A stretch of 64,000 nucleotides of DNA, from positions 1,666,633-1,730,632 of the forward strand of contig SCFE01000020.1 of assembly GCA_004352715.1 (NCBI GenBank), in the 5' to 3' direction. Positions 12,785 through 22,689 of the stretch are shown here, one piece after another. The stretch is from Hofstenia miamia. Taxonomy: Eukaryota > Xenacoelomorpha > Acoela. The stretch's first letter is position 1. Every line of letters starts with the position of its first letter. The position numbers and the translations under genes are program-made. Under the pieces are notes generated by a model that worked only from the letters and a program-made list of their open reading frames with translations, made no database searches and was not told where the DNA came from.

Positions 12785-15700
12785 TTAATTGCGCGTTATT
12801 GTATAATCTTTATTGTAAAATTTGAATCCTAACCATGATTTACCCAAAATGAATTTTTCCTTCAACATATATGCTTTTAATTTTCTTTTAAACGTAATTG
12901 CACTCTTAATCATTTTAATTTCACTTGGTAATCGATTCCAATTGCGAATTGCAACATTAATAAAAGACTGTTGCTTGATTTTTTTACGAAATTTAATGCT
13001 AGTATAATGATTAGTTCTTATATTGCGCTTATGAAAAAAGTTTGGAAATGATATTGAATTATAAGGAGGTAATTGATTTGTTATTTTAAAAAACTTTATC
13101 AAAATATTAAAAATAAAGAGTTGATTTGGAAACAACAAAGATGACAAAATGTAATTTCTTGTTTTGGAGCAGTTTTTCTGACAAACATTCAATGCCCATT
13201 TTAATTGTATTGTAAGTTTTTTTACTAATGATTCATTTAAGCTTGAAAAAAGTGTATTTGCATAATTAAGATGACTCATTACTAGAGCATGAAATAATTG
13301 AATCATAATGGCAGAGGGTAAATGTTCAGCTACGTGTGATAATGATTTAATACTCATTGCCATGCGTTTTAAAATTTCTTTTACTTGCTGCTTGTATGTT
13401 AATTTTGAGTCAATAGTTATACCAAGATATTTGAAGGATTCTTTAGGGGAGATTGAGGCGTTATTAAAAGTAAGTGAAGAATTGGGTAGGAATACACTTT
13501 TCCCCTGAGGATTCAAGATGCAAAATTCAGTTTTTTCACTGTTGTTGTTTAATTTGTGCATGTTGAAATATTTACTCAATTTTTCACAATTTTGTTCTAC
13601 ATCATTTATTGCTTGATTTAAGGATGTATTTCCACTAAAAATGCATGTATCATCGGCGTATTGAATCAATTGACAATTCGTATGTTGCTGCATGTCGTTT
13701 ACATATATGTTAAAAAGTAGCGGTCCAAGAATGGTACCTTGCGGTACTCCGTTTTTTATAGAGAGCCAATTAGAGAAAGTATTATTTAATTTGACGCACT
13801 GAATTCTATTAGTTAGATAACTTGATATTAATTTAACGCTACTTTCAGAAAATCTTAGCTTTTCTAATTTCTTATATAAGATATCGTGATTAATAGAGTC
13901 AAAAGCTTTTGAAAGATCGAGGCAGGCCACTGCAACAAATTTGTCAGAGTCAAGAGATGATCGCCAATTTTCGGTAGCATACAAAAGAGCATCATCAGTT
14001 GAAAAATTCTTGCGGAAACCAAATTGTGTTTTTGACATTAATTGGTGTTTTGAAAGGTGGTCACTAATTTGATTATGTAAGAGACGTTCGAAAATTTTAC
14101 TTATTGGCGAAGTAATTGAGATCGGCCTATAATTAATAGCTAAAGTTGCATCTTTCTTTTTGAAAACCGGAGTAATATATGCTTGTTTCAAACGATTTGG
14201 AAAATTGTTCTGTTTTAAGGATTCATTGAAGATGAAATTTAAAGGCTCAGCAATTATAGAGGCAGTTACTTTTAATATCCAGGAAGGAATTTTAGATGGA
14301 CCACTAGATTTATTGGGTTTTAGTTTATTAATTGCTTTAATCATTTCGTATGTAGTAGAAAAACGAAAAATGAATTCGGGTATTTTATTATTAATATTTG
14401 GTGATTGATATTTGATATAGGGTCCTTTAAATTTTCCCAAGTTAACAAATGTTTCGTTTAGTACATTAGTAATGTCAAAATCATTTGTAAATGAGTTCCC
14501 ATCCGAGTCTCTAATCTCCTCAATGATTGTAGATTTAGATTTTGCAGTGTTAGCAATCTCATGAATGAGTTTCCATTTGGACTTTTGGTTTGGTAACATT
14601 TTGAATTCATTTTTAATATATTTATTAAAAGATTTACGATTTTCAATATTTGATAAATTTCTTGCTTTTTTATAAGCTAAGAAATTTTCGCTAGATTTTG
14701 TCAATAAGAAATTTTTAAAAGCATTTTTCTTTTCAATAATCAATTTTTTGGATAAATCAGTTAACCAAGGTTTAGATTTGTTATATTTAGAGGCACAATT
14801 TTTAAAATTTTTGTTAATTAAGATCTTCTTTTCTGGACAGAAAATATTAAGGTGTTTTTCAAAGATTGAAATGAAATTTTCCATCATAGAATTAGTATCT
14901 TGTGCATAATACACTTCATGCCAATGTTCAAAAGTCAGCGATAATTTTAGTTTTTCAACATTATGATTATTTTTTTCCCGAATTGTGGTCCATTTCCTAA
15001 CTATTGAATTTACTGGTTTGGTTGTTATAAAGCTAATGAAAGTAATGCAATGATCGGAGAACGGACATTCAGCTGTAAAATATGTAAGTTTTGAAAAATC
15101 ATTATCTGACATTATGAAGTAATCAATAAGCGTGCTACTCGTTGCAGTGACCCTTGACTGCGTAATATTATTAACAATATTCAGATTAAACATATTAAGT
15201 AAATTGTCAATTTTATCTCGTTCTTTTTGGTCCAAATAATTAATGTTGTAGTCTCCCATTAAAATAATGTCTTTATTTTCAGAAACAGCTAAAACCAATT
15301 CATTTTCCAATTGCTCAATGAAATAATTCGAGTATTTTTTGTGCGGAGAATAAGAAACATTTATCAGTTGTTTTTTATATGTAGCATTTCCTAAGGGATT
15401 TGATATTTCTACCCATAAGCTTTCAAATTTAGATACGTCGCTATACTTTATATCTTCGCGTAATTTAGGTTTGAAAATTTTTGGTATTAATAATGAGACA
15501 CCTCCACCACTGGATTTTCCTAATAGATTATTAGTTTGCCTATCTTTTCTAAACAAACAAAATGATTTATTGAATGACCAACAATTATCAAAGTCTTTGT
15601 TCGACAACCAGGTTTCCGAGATTCCTAGAATAACATCATTTTTAAAATTAGACATAAATTGCTTAAATTCAAAATTTTTCTTTGACAGGTTTTGAAAATT

Positions 15701-16099
15701 TATATGCACATAGTTAATAGTGTTATTTTTTGCATTCAATCTATCGAAATAAGTATCGTAATCTAAAATCGGACCAGGGTTCTTTTCAATGCCATGAAGA
15801 ATTAATAATAAGGAAAAAAATATTGAGATACTTAGTAATTTTTTAAAGCTGATAAACACGATGAAGATGTTTTTGTTGTTAATAGGAGAATAATGAATTA
15901 ATTTATAATAGCATACTTTTCTTCTTTTTATATTCAAAACATGGGTAGTTTCATATTTTTTATGACAATAAAATAAGTTAAATAACAAAAGAAGGATTAA
16001 AAATTTTGAATGAAAATAATTTTTAGCATTTAGATGATGAAATTTCCATAGCCTGAGCGTCGTTAGTAAATGCACAAAATATAAATATTTACAAGACAT
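12785..16099 (-). CDS. CR1-like ORF2: APE endonuclease and reverse transcriptase with N-terminal 2A-like motif
   Basis: The product has 1104 residues and would nick target DNA and copy the element RNA by target-primed reverse transcription. Residues 33-45 and 78-101 are hydrophobic. Residues 103-110 read GIEKNPGP, a 2A-like ribosome-skipping motif. The APE endonuclease follows (about 120-370) with NFQN, SETWL (161-165), GDYN and SDH motifs. The reverse transcriptase follows (about 560-850) with NYRPIS, LDLSKAFDSI, GVPQGTILGPLL and the catalytic YADD at 814-817. The C-terminal region ends in the IRNWNRLPSEIK-type block seen in CR1/L2/Jockey elements. No stop or frameshift interrupts it. The start ATG at 16099 overlaps the end of ORF1 by 11 nt. 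Skipping at the 2A site would release an endonuclease-RT beginning at Pro110. Confidence 0.92.
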   Translation of the reverse strand: MSCKYLYFVHLLTTLRLWKFHHLNAKNYFHSKFLILLLLFNLFYCHKKYETTHVLNIKRRKVCYYKLIHYSPINNKNIFIVFISFKKLLSISIFFSLLLILHGIEKNPGPILDYDTYFDRLNAKNNTINYVHINFQNLSKKNFEFKQFMSNFKNDVILGISETWLSNKDFDNCWSFNKSFCLFRKDRQTNNLLGKSSGGGVSLLIPKIFKPKLREDIKYSDVSKFESLWVEISNPLGNATYKKQLINVSYSPHKKYSNYFIEQLENELVLAVSENKDIILMGDYNINYLDQKERDKIDNLLNMFNLNIVNNITQSRVTATSSTLIDYFIMSDNDFSKLTYFTAECPFSDHCITFISFITTKPVNSIVRKWTTIREKNNHNVEKLKLSLTFEHWHEVYYAQDTNSMMENFISIFEKHLNIFCPEKKILINKNFKNCASKYNKSKPWLTDLSKKLIIEKKNAFKNFLLTKSSENFLAYKKARNLSNIENRKSFNKYIKNEFKMLPNQKSKWKLIHEIANTAKSKSTIIEEIRDSDGNSFTNDFDITNVLNETFVNLGKFKGPYIKYQSPNINNKIPEFIFRFSTTYEMIKAINKLKPNKSSGPSKIPSWILKVTASIIAEPLNFIFNESLKQNNFPNRLKQAYITPVFKKKDATLAINYRPISITSPISKIFERLLHNQISDHLSKHQLMSKTQFGFRKNFSTDDALLYATENWRSSLDSDKFVAVACLDLSKAFDSINHDILYKKLEKLRFSESSVKLISSYLTNRIQCVKLNNTFSNWLSIKNGVPQGTILGPLLFNIYVNDMQQHTNCQLIQYADDTCIFSGNTSLNQAINDVEQNCEKLSKYFNMHKLNNNSEKTEFCILNPQGKSVFLPNSSLTFNNASISPKESFKYLGITIDSKLTYKQQVKEILKRMAMSIKSLSHVAEHLPSAIMIQLFHALVMSHLNYANTLFSSLNESLVKKLTIQLKWALNVCQKNCSKTRNYILSSLLFPNQLFIFNILIKFFKITNQLPPYNSISFPNFFHKRNIRTNHYTSIKFRKKIKQQSFINVAIRNWNRLPSEIKMIKSAITFKRKLKAYMLKEKFILGKSWLGFKFYNKDYTITRN
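15770..15823 (-). other. 2A-like translational recoding motif in ORF2
   Basis: Codons 93-110 encode a hydrophobic run ending LLILHGIEKNPGP. The core ExNPG|P is intact, so separation would fall between Gly109 and Pro110. The usual Asp at the start of the D(V/I)ExNPGP consensus is Gly here. 2A-like motifs at the N-terminus of ORF2 are established for some APE-type LINEs, but whether this variant works is inference. Confidence 0.7.
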
Positions 16100-17417
16100 T
16101 GTTGAAAGTTAGGAAAGATCTTAGCTTGTGAATTTCTGCTAGTGTGAAGAAATTTGGCGGCGGAGATGACAGGGCGGAAGCGTAGGTTTTATGAAAATGC
16201 TGTGGTGCGCGTTGATTAGGCCCATTAAACTGATGAGGCGGAAGAAATGATTGGCGCTGCGTGTGTTTAAACGTGGGCGACGTGAAGGTAGCGGCATGGC
16301 GGTTGAAACGTGGCGGTGCAGTGCTGAAATAGCGTTGAGTACGGGGCGGTATTTCATCAAAGAATTCTTTGATCTTGCGCGCTAGTGTTGAGTATCCTCT
16401 TCTTGAGAAATGGATACCATCCTGTGCAAATAATTTACGGTTGATGTTATTTCCTAAATAAAAAGATTGAAAGTTGTGAAAAACGGTATACCCTAGAATT
16501 TTCGCATTTTGGTGGATAAGAAAATTAAGTTCTTGAATCTTTTTATTCAACGTGCTATCATCTGGAAACGGTGCGACTTCTCCTACAAAAATTACAGCGG
16601 ACCTAAAAATATGTTTTAAGGCGTTAATTAAATTTTTAAATAAAATCGTGTATTCAGTTTTCTGTTGCATTACATCATTTCTGCCAACGGTGACAAGTAT
16701 TTTTTTAATGTTGTCCGACGGCGTGTATTCTTTAATTGTTTCAGTCATCTCTTCTATAGTTGCTCCCGGATATGAATGTACTGCAACTGTGTCTTTCTTT
16801 AGTAGGGCGGGTGCTTGTAGGTATTGATACATTGAGGTTCCTAAAATAAGCATACCTGCATCTGTTCGCAGTCGTTTGGCGCGTCGTTTTCGTACGTCCT
16901 GTGTTTGTGAGGAAGCGGATGAATTTGTGATGATGGGTGATGTTGTAACGGTTTTTTTAGGCGGTGAAACTTGTGTCCATTCATCTTTCTCTGGAGTTTT
17001 GAACGGCGGAACCTCCTTTTCTTTGTTTGCGAGAACGGTGTGGAGTAAGCTGTGCAATGTTAAAAGCTCTTCCTTCGATAGATTGTTGAAGGGAGCTAGA
17101 AGTTTAGCAGACGTGATTCTGCTACGCTCACTCGTTATGAAATTCTCACTTCCGAGTGAACGTAGGACGGAGAGCTCAGCGGGACCAACTGCTCGCGGAG
17201 AAATCATCTCAGCGTATGAAATCATCTCAGCGTATGAATTCAGAATATAAGCCGTTTCAAACAACAAAATAAAGCTTACTTCAAAATTGCAGATAGTGGA
17301 ATGAAAACAAGAATAGCACAAACAATGGTAAATTAAAGAACAAACCCAAGATATATATTCAACGAGATTAAAAAAACTGTAGTAGAATGTATTAAAATCC
17401 GTGATAGAAAAATTCAT
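16089..17417 (-). CDS. CR1-like ORF1 with SGNH-hydrolase (esterase) domain
   Basis: The frame is open for 442 codons. Residues about 185-352 form an SGNH/GDSL hydrolase: block I GTS (193-195, candidate nucleophile Ser195), block III GRND (245-248), block V DGIH (Asp333, His336). Esterase domains in ORF1 are established for CR1-like elements, with a suggested role in RNP or membrane association. The C-terminal 85 residues are basic and rich in His, Pro and Phe, which fits RNA binding. The true start is uncertain. The first 60 residues look like translated 5' UTR, and a Met at 65 or 71, within a duplicated YAEMIS, may be used. The last codons overlap the ORF2 start (16089-16099). Confidence 0.85.
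   Translation of the reverse strand: MNFSITDFNTFYYSFFNLVEYISWVCSLIYHCLCYSCFHSTICNFEVSFILLFETAYILNSYAEMISYAEMISPRAVGPAELSVLRSLGSENFITSERSRITSAKLLAPFNNLSKEELLTLHSLLHTVLANKEKEVPPFKTPEKDEWTQVSPPKKTVTTSPIITNSSASSQTQDVRKRRAKRLRTDAGMLILGTSMYQYLQAPALLKKDTVAVHSYPGATIEEMTETIKEYTPSDNIKKILVTVGRNDVMQQKTEYTILFKNLINALKHIFRSAVIFVGEVAPFPDDSTLNKKIQELNFLIHQNAKILGYTVFHNFQSFYLGNNINRKLFAQDGIHFSRRGYSTLARKIKEFFDEIPPRTQRYFSTAPPRFNRHAATFTSPTFKHTQRQSFLPPHQFNGPNQRAPQHFHKTYASALSSPPPNFFTLAEIHKLRSFLTFNNVL
17201..17236. repeat. 18-bp tandem duplication near ORF1 start
   Basis: Two perfect copies of an 18-bp unit (17201-17218 and 17219-17236) encode YAEMIS twice in ORF1. The duplication keeps the frame and adds a second possible start Met. 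Confidence 0.9.
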
Positions 17418-18539
17418 TTTTTCAAGATAAATTTGATATTCAAATATAAATTTTGAGTTTTACTTTTCATTGAAATTGGATTTTAGATTGGATTACAAAT
17501 TTGAAATTATATAAAAGCAACATTAAATAAATTATTACTATGTCAAAGGTATGGCCCAATAAAAATTTTTGTATTTATTATAATAATCACGAACCTTCTG
17601 AAAACTAAATTGATCTTGGTGTTGCAAGTTGCTTATAGTAAATCTTACTTGAGAATTTTATATTGAAGAGCATTCCGATTATACTACTATCATTAAATTT
17701 TGACAGTGTTTGCAGCAACTAAGGTTCCTCTTGCTTCTCTGTGTTTGTTCTGCTTTTCCATTTGCAAATTTACACAAACAAATGTTTTTGGTTGCTTTAC
17801 AATTAAATTTTTACTTGATGGCTAACATGAATCGCATTTTGACATTTGAGATATTCGTCACCATTTTATAAATTGTTGAAAAAAATAACGCAGAACCTGT
17901 TGTACTAACGATGAAATTAAATTAGAAAGTTTCACTTAGATTGAGATTATTAACATACTTAAAGTGGAATTCAATGAAAAAATGTACCTAACGTAAAAAG
18001 TGTACACTATACACAATTATTAAAAATTTTTGGATCCCAAACAGATCCGAAATTTTCTCAAAATTTAGATCAAATCCGATTTGTATCCGATCCGAGATGA
18101 TATCCATCTCTAATTTACTTAAAGTTATTTCAAATTTTTCATGTATATATTGCTCTTGTTCTATGCTTATGCATTGTCCTCGACATATACTATATTCTAC
18201 ACTACGTGCATGCGAAAGTTGAAATTGCCTTTTCTCTTAGCTCTACATGACTTCAAATTGTTATGGATACGTCCTTTGTGCAATAATGCACTACTCTCTG
18301 TAAACACACGGAGTAGTGAATAATGCCTTAACCAAGAAAAAAACACAACCCAATAAACTAAAATAACGTTTATCGAACTACATCAAACACAGTTCAACAA
18401 GCACATTTATATATTTTTTAATATTACTACCTAGCTTGTTCAATCAAATAACCAATTCTTGAAATGCATCAGCGAAAAATTGTCCAGATGTTCCGGTGAG
18501 TTTCTCAGTTTCTCCTCTTTGTGCCTTCATGCAGATGAT

Positions 18540-18745
18540 TCAGGTTTGGTTCAGGAAAGTATTATATAATTGTCCTTCTTCTGATTCAACTGTTGAAAGT
18601 TTGACAACGTGCAGTTGAGGGGCATCTTGCTGTATGTCAGGAGACTTTGTTGCAAATAGCGAGCATATGAATTTGTCAATGATGTGACAATTACCAATAA
18701 TTATTTTAAGTAATTCAGCAGCTTCACTTAGCTTAATTCGTCCCT
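18540..18745 (-). pseudogene. Possible terminal exon or gene relic, unidentified
   Basis: After a fair acceptor (TTATTTGTGCAG) a 68-codon frame begins GRIKLSEAAELLKIIIG, continues through CSLFATKSPDIQQDAP and ends at a TGA. Just upstream on the same strand another frame reads KVIQDYSNVLKPNEIS, which hints at more coding relics. I do not recognise the family. It could be the last exon of a gene, a decayed transposon ORF, or chance. Confidence 0.3.
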
Positions 18746-19313
18746 CTGCACAAATAATTGACTCATATAATCAATTTTTTGATCTGAAATTTCATTTGGT
18801 TTCAAAACATTGGAATAATCCTGGATCACTTTTTCCTGGCTATTGCGGAATAATGATATCCAACTGCATATTGTGGATCTAGAAGAACATTAGTTGTCAT
18901 ATGCAACTGTCATATCACTTATATCTTTTCAGACAATTTCCTTAAAAGCGCATAGAATTTTATCACACTTATAACCCAGTCAAACATATTACTTTAATTT
19001 AGGCATTTAATCAAACGCAAGATCACGTTTTAAAAGCAATTGGCTTCATCAACGTACTTTATGCATACTAATTTAATTTAATATACATTTAAAATTTTCT
19101 ATAAAATATTGATGTCAACAATTCATGTGTATAATAAGATTGTAAATCATAACAAAAAATGCAAGACAGTTAACCTAGCTAATTTGGATAATTAGAAAAG
19201 TGTTTTAAATGAAAAAAGCATTTTCCATGGAAAGACGATAGTTGAAATAGACTTCTTAAAGAAAGTTTGAAAATAATTCATTTTGTTTGCTTAACCTTGA
19301 AAACCCTGGAAAT

Positions 19314-19372
19314 CAGGGTTAGCTGATTATAATCACTGATTATAATCAAGCTATTAAAATCGGATTATAATC
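19314..19372. repeat. Palindromic GATTATAATC repeats, possible hAT end
   Basis: The palindrome GATTATAATC occurs three times (19325, 19338, 19363) just after a CAGGG start at 19314. This is the layout of a hAT terminus with subterminal repeats, and resembles the GATTAATCG-rich end at 34475. No matching second end was found. Confidence 0.35.
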
Positions 19373-19895
19373 GACATTTTTAAAAACAAAATCAACGATT
19401 GATTTAGATACATGGTTTACGCGCAAAATATTTATGACGCATAACAGCGTAAGCACGAGCGGCTGATTTGTTGTGAATAATTCCAATGCGCGAATTGAAT
19501 GAACACGCGTGCGTAACATAAAATTACATTTTAACATTTGTATAGTGTGTTGTACGTAGGAGGCTAATGAAATCACCATAATATTCTAATGAGGCTATTC
19601 TACATTCTAATATGCTAATGATATTCGACCAGTATTTTCCCTTGTCGAAGTTTCTTGAAAAACATTCAAAGAAAATTCAATTTTCAGCAAAATAATTAAA
19701 GAAATTAAAGAAAATTACAGAATCATTAAAGATTTTAATGATTTTAATAAAAAATTAATTTTTTAAAATAATCAAAGAAATTGAATTTTATTTAAGAATC
19801 TTAAAGAAAGTAAAGCCAAGCCTTATATGATACAAAGCTCTTTTAAAAAGTACGATTTTCACACTTTAAAACTCCAAAAGTCTAAGTAGTGTAGG

Positions 19896-19942
19896 CAGGG
19901 GCGCACCCAGCTTTTTTTCTGAGGAGGGGAACTATTCTTTAG

Positions 19943-19976
<34 letters not shown>

Positions 19977-22347
19977 NNNNNNNNNNTTTAGTACAGAAAT
20001 AAAAAAAAATGTTACAATAGATAACATATGATTCATGTACTTGAAATACAAAAACATGATTTATGTCAAACGTTAAAAGGAAAGTTAGCAGAAACGTTTA
20101 GACAATTATGAAAAGTTCATTGACACAACAATTCATTTATCGTTTATTCGAAAACCCCACCTTCTGCATCATGACGGAAATGAATCCTCTGCTGGAAATT
20201 TCTCATTGAATCGCGATATGTTTTAGTGGAATAGCATGAAAAAATTGCTTCAATTGCTTCTCTCAAATCGTTCAAGATTGCAAAACGATGATTATTTTCA
20301 AAAACCAATGACTTGAAGGTGCAGCATGATTATATTTTTCTGTGAATCTTCTCTGACCTTCAGCTAAGTTTTCAAAAGCAATAGCCCAAGCACAGGAGTT
20401 AACTTGTTCTTCAATAGAATACATTTGAAATTGAATGAATTCAGGCACCTGGTTCGAGAAGCAACTGATATCGATTTGAATCCGCAATGCTGGGTGACCT
20501 TTAGACTGGAATGAAAATTTCGATTTATTCTTTGTATTAAAACTTTTGGAACAACCGGTATATTCATTATTCTGAAGATTTTCAATACAACAATGGAAAA
20601 AGCATTGTCAGGGAAATTAAATAGTATACACTTTTTGACATGCTACCCAAAACAGAAAGGTTGATATTAACGAAATTCAACTATTCAATTTAAGGTTTAC
20701 TATTTCATAAATCTACTTTCTTATGTCATTTTTATAATTAAATTTCAACATAGCAAACGTAACCAGCATACTATGAATGTTTGTTAAAAATTACTAAAAC
20801 TGAATTANNNNNNNNNNNNNNNNNNNNNNNNNNNNNNNNNNNNNNNNNNNTTTTCCCTACCCCTATTCAACCATTACTAAGATTGGCTAACAAACATATC
20901 TGCTTCGTGGTTCAGTAGGTGAGGATGATTTCGAACACAGACTGTTGTACTGTTAACTGATCCTAATCTCAATAGGAAAAATTCCCATTTTTTGTGTTAA
21001 GATGATCTTTAAAAAATTCTTAGTTTCTTATTTCTTAGTTATTCCAACCAAAAACGTAGGCCTAATTCTTGCAGGCTTGAATCATGCCAAACTCAACTTT
21101 TAAGAAAATGTACTCACTGAAGTTGAAAATTCTAGATTGCATTATTCAAGAATAGATAATACTGATGTACAATTTCGAAACGTTGCTTAAGAAATTGTAT
21201 AATATTCGCTACAACTGTTGTGTAATAGTTTATTTTTTTTCAATTTCAGCCCCTTTTTTCCAATAGCTCGCAGTCGAGCCCCAGCCCACCGCGGCTCCGA
21301 CTTCAACTCCTGTTAGCAGAAGAGAGAACAGGACTGAGGATCATGGCATATTAATACTGTGCGTCCACAAAATACCTTTAGTTACATTTTGTAGCTTGCT
21401 ATAATTTAAATTTAATACATTATTTCTCTATTGTTTTTTTAGAATTGCTATGTAATTCACCATATTTCACTACAGGTAAAAAATACAGAAACCGTGTCCA
21501 AATTATTTTCACTTTTTGCAAAATATAATTTAATAGAAAATTTCATTCAAAATGCTATATTTCTCATTGCTAGTTTCGCTTTTGGCAATAATTGGAATGA
21601 AAAATATTAGATAAGAAATGATAGCATAAAAACCAACCATAACACAAAAACTTTTTAAAAAGAAAAAACATCGTTGTGAGATAACAAACAAAATTTCGAG
21701 TGCTTCATACTTCTGTTAGCACTAAGAAAAATCTAAGTTAAATGTTGCCAGAAATCGTAATCACTAAAAGCAAATTTGGTTCTGCATAGATATGTATAAG
21801 CTGTGATCATTGTTTAATATCTCTAGGTTTGATATCACAATATGAGGTGTGTGACAGAAAGATAGCAATGGTGCGAAATAGGGTTAATGTTATGCCTTCA
21901 ATATATAAAAAGTGAATTCGGTAGTGGAAACATAATGTATATTTTGGTCATCAAACTGTGCTGTACACATGCAATAGCCAATACTGTATTAATTTACTAG
22001 GCAGGACAATAATGATTTTCGAATTGGGACTTTATTATGTTTCACCAAGATTTTCATCCATTAATGCTTGTGAGAACGTTCTTAGTGAACCTAAATAATT
22101 GCAAATTATTGGTAATTTTTTTTCTTCTAAAGTATTCAATAGATTAATCGATTTCCAATTATTGTAATAATTGCAATATTAATTAACTATTGCTTACCCC
22201 TGCAGATAGATTTGAAGCATTGCTTAATATATATGTACTATGTTATCATATCAGCATACATTTCATGAGGAATGGAAGCATCTGTGCTCTGTTGAGGAGG
22301 GGAACGTTTCCCCAGTTCCCCCCGCGCACCCTCTGGGTGCGCCTCGG
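19896..22347. mobile_element. hAT-like element, 2.45 kb, perfect 8-bp target duplication
   Basis: The ends are CAGGGGCGCACCCAG (19896) and CTGGGTGCGCCTCGG (ending 22347), an imperfect terminal inverted repeat. Both flanks are AGTGTAGG (19888-19895 and 22348-22355), a perfect 8-bp duplication as expected for hAT. The GAGGAGGGGAAC motif appears near both ends, but in direct orientation. I find no transposase. A minus-strand frame at 20272-20487 contains FENLAEGQRRFTEKYNHA, which I cannot place. The interior holds an AT array, a 10-N gap (19977-19986) and a 43-N gap (20808-20850). The TIR is the same family as the MITEs at 36056 and 62787. Confidence 0.7.
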
Positions 22348-22689
22348 AGTGTAGGTAGAGCTCACTGAGTCAAGGTCTCGATGTTTTTGCATTTTGTCCC
22401 CAAATGAAGTGGAACTTCATCATTCGAAATTATTTCAAATAGTAAGCTTCAGTAAAAATGTAATTACTGTAATTAGCTGTGTTGTATGGCTCTAATCTTT
22501 TTGAAATTATCAGCTAGTTGCATAAAATTTTTGTTTTAGAAAAATAGATAGTCGATAAAGCAAAAAGTAGATAAATAATAAAAAACGATGTTAGCATTGT
22601 TATAATTAAGCAATTTTTGCTTTACCGCGTAATAGACTTGTACAGACCCCGAGTTCTTACTGTTAAGCCAAACTCCTTTTTTGTTTTAA

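Larger units (their letters stand above)
12641..17417 (-). mobile_element. Near full-length CR1-like non-LTR retrotransposon
   Basis: The element lies on the minus strand with ORF1 (16089-17417), ORF2 (12785-16099), a 3' UTR of about 130 bp and a short tandem tail, three AGATA units at 12641-12655 (TATCT on the element strand). An esterase ORF1, an APE-RT ORF2 and a short tandem 3' tail instead of poly(A) are known features of the CR1 group. Both ORFs are open, which suggests a young copy. The 5' boundary is uncertain: 17417 is only the upstream limit of the ORF1 frame, and I found no convincing target-site duplication. It sits inside the hAT-like element whose ends are at 11978 and 18112. 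Confidence 0.8.
11978..18112. mobile_element. Old hAT-like element, host of the nested LINE
   Basis: The left end starts CAGATATGGA. The right end finishes TCCATCTCTA, whose complement is TAGAGATGGA, so eight of the ten terminal bases match. The flanks are ACTTACTT (11970-11977) and ATTTACTT (18113-18120), a 7-of-8 match consistent with the 8-bp target duplication of hAT transposons. Both subterminal regions carry GATCCGAT-type repeats (about 12005-12030 and 18030-18096). I found no transposase ORF between the ends and the inserted LINE, so it is non-autonomous or decayed. Most of the 6.1-kb span is the CR1-like insertion. Confidence 0.6.
18121..19895. other. Intergenic with one possible exon and a palindromic repeat
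   Basis: Apart from the tentative exon at 18540-18745 and the GATTATAATC repeats near 19325-19372, I see no supported feature. The remainder is AT-rich. Confidence 0.4.

Noticed and set aside
12822-15695. Plus-strand open frames opposite the LINE ORF2
   Set aside because: They are antisense shadows of the intact minus-strand ORF2 with no independent motifs.
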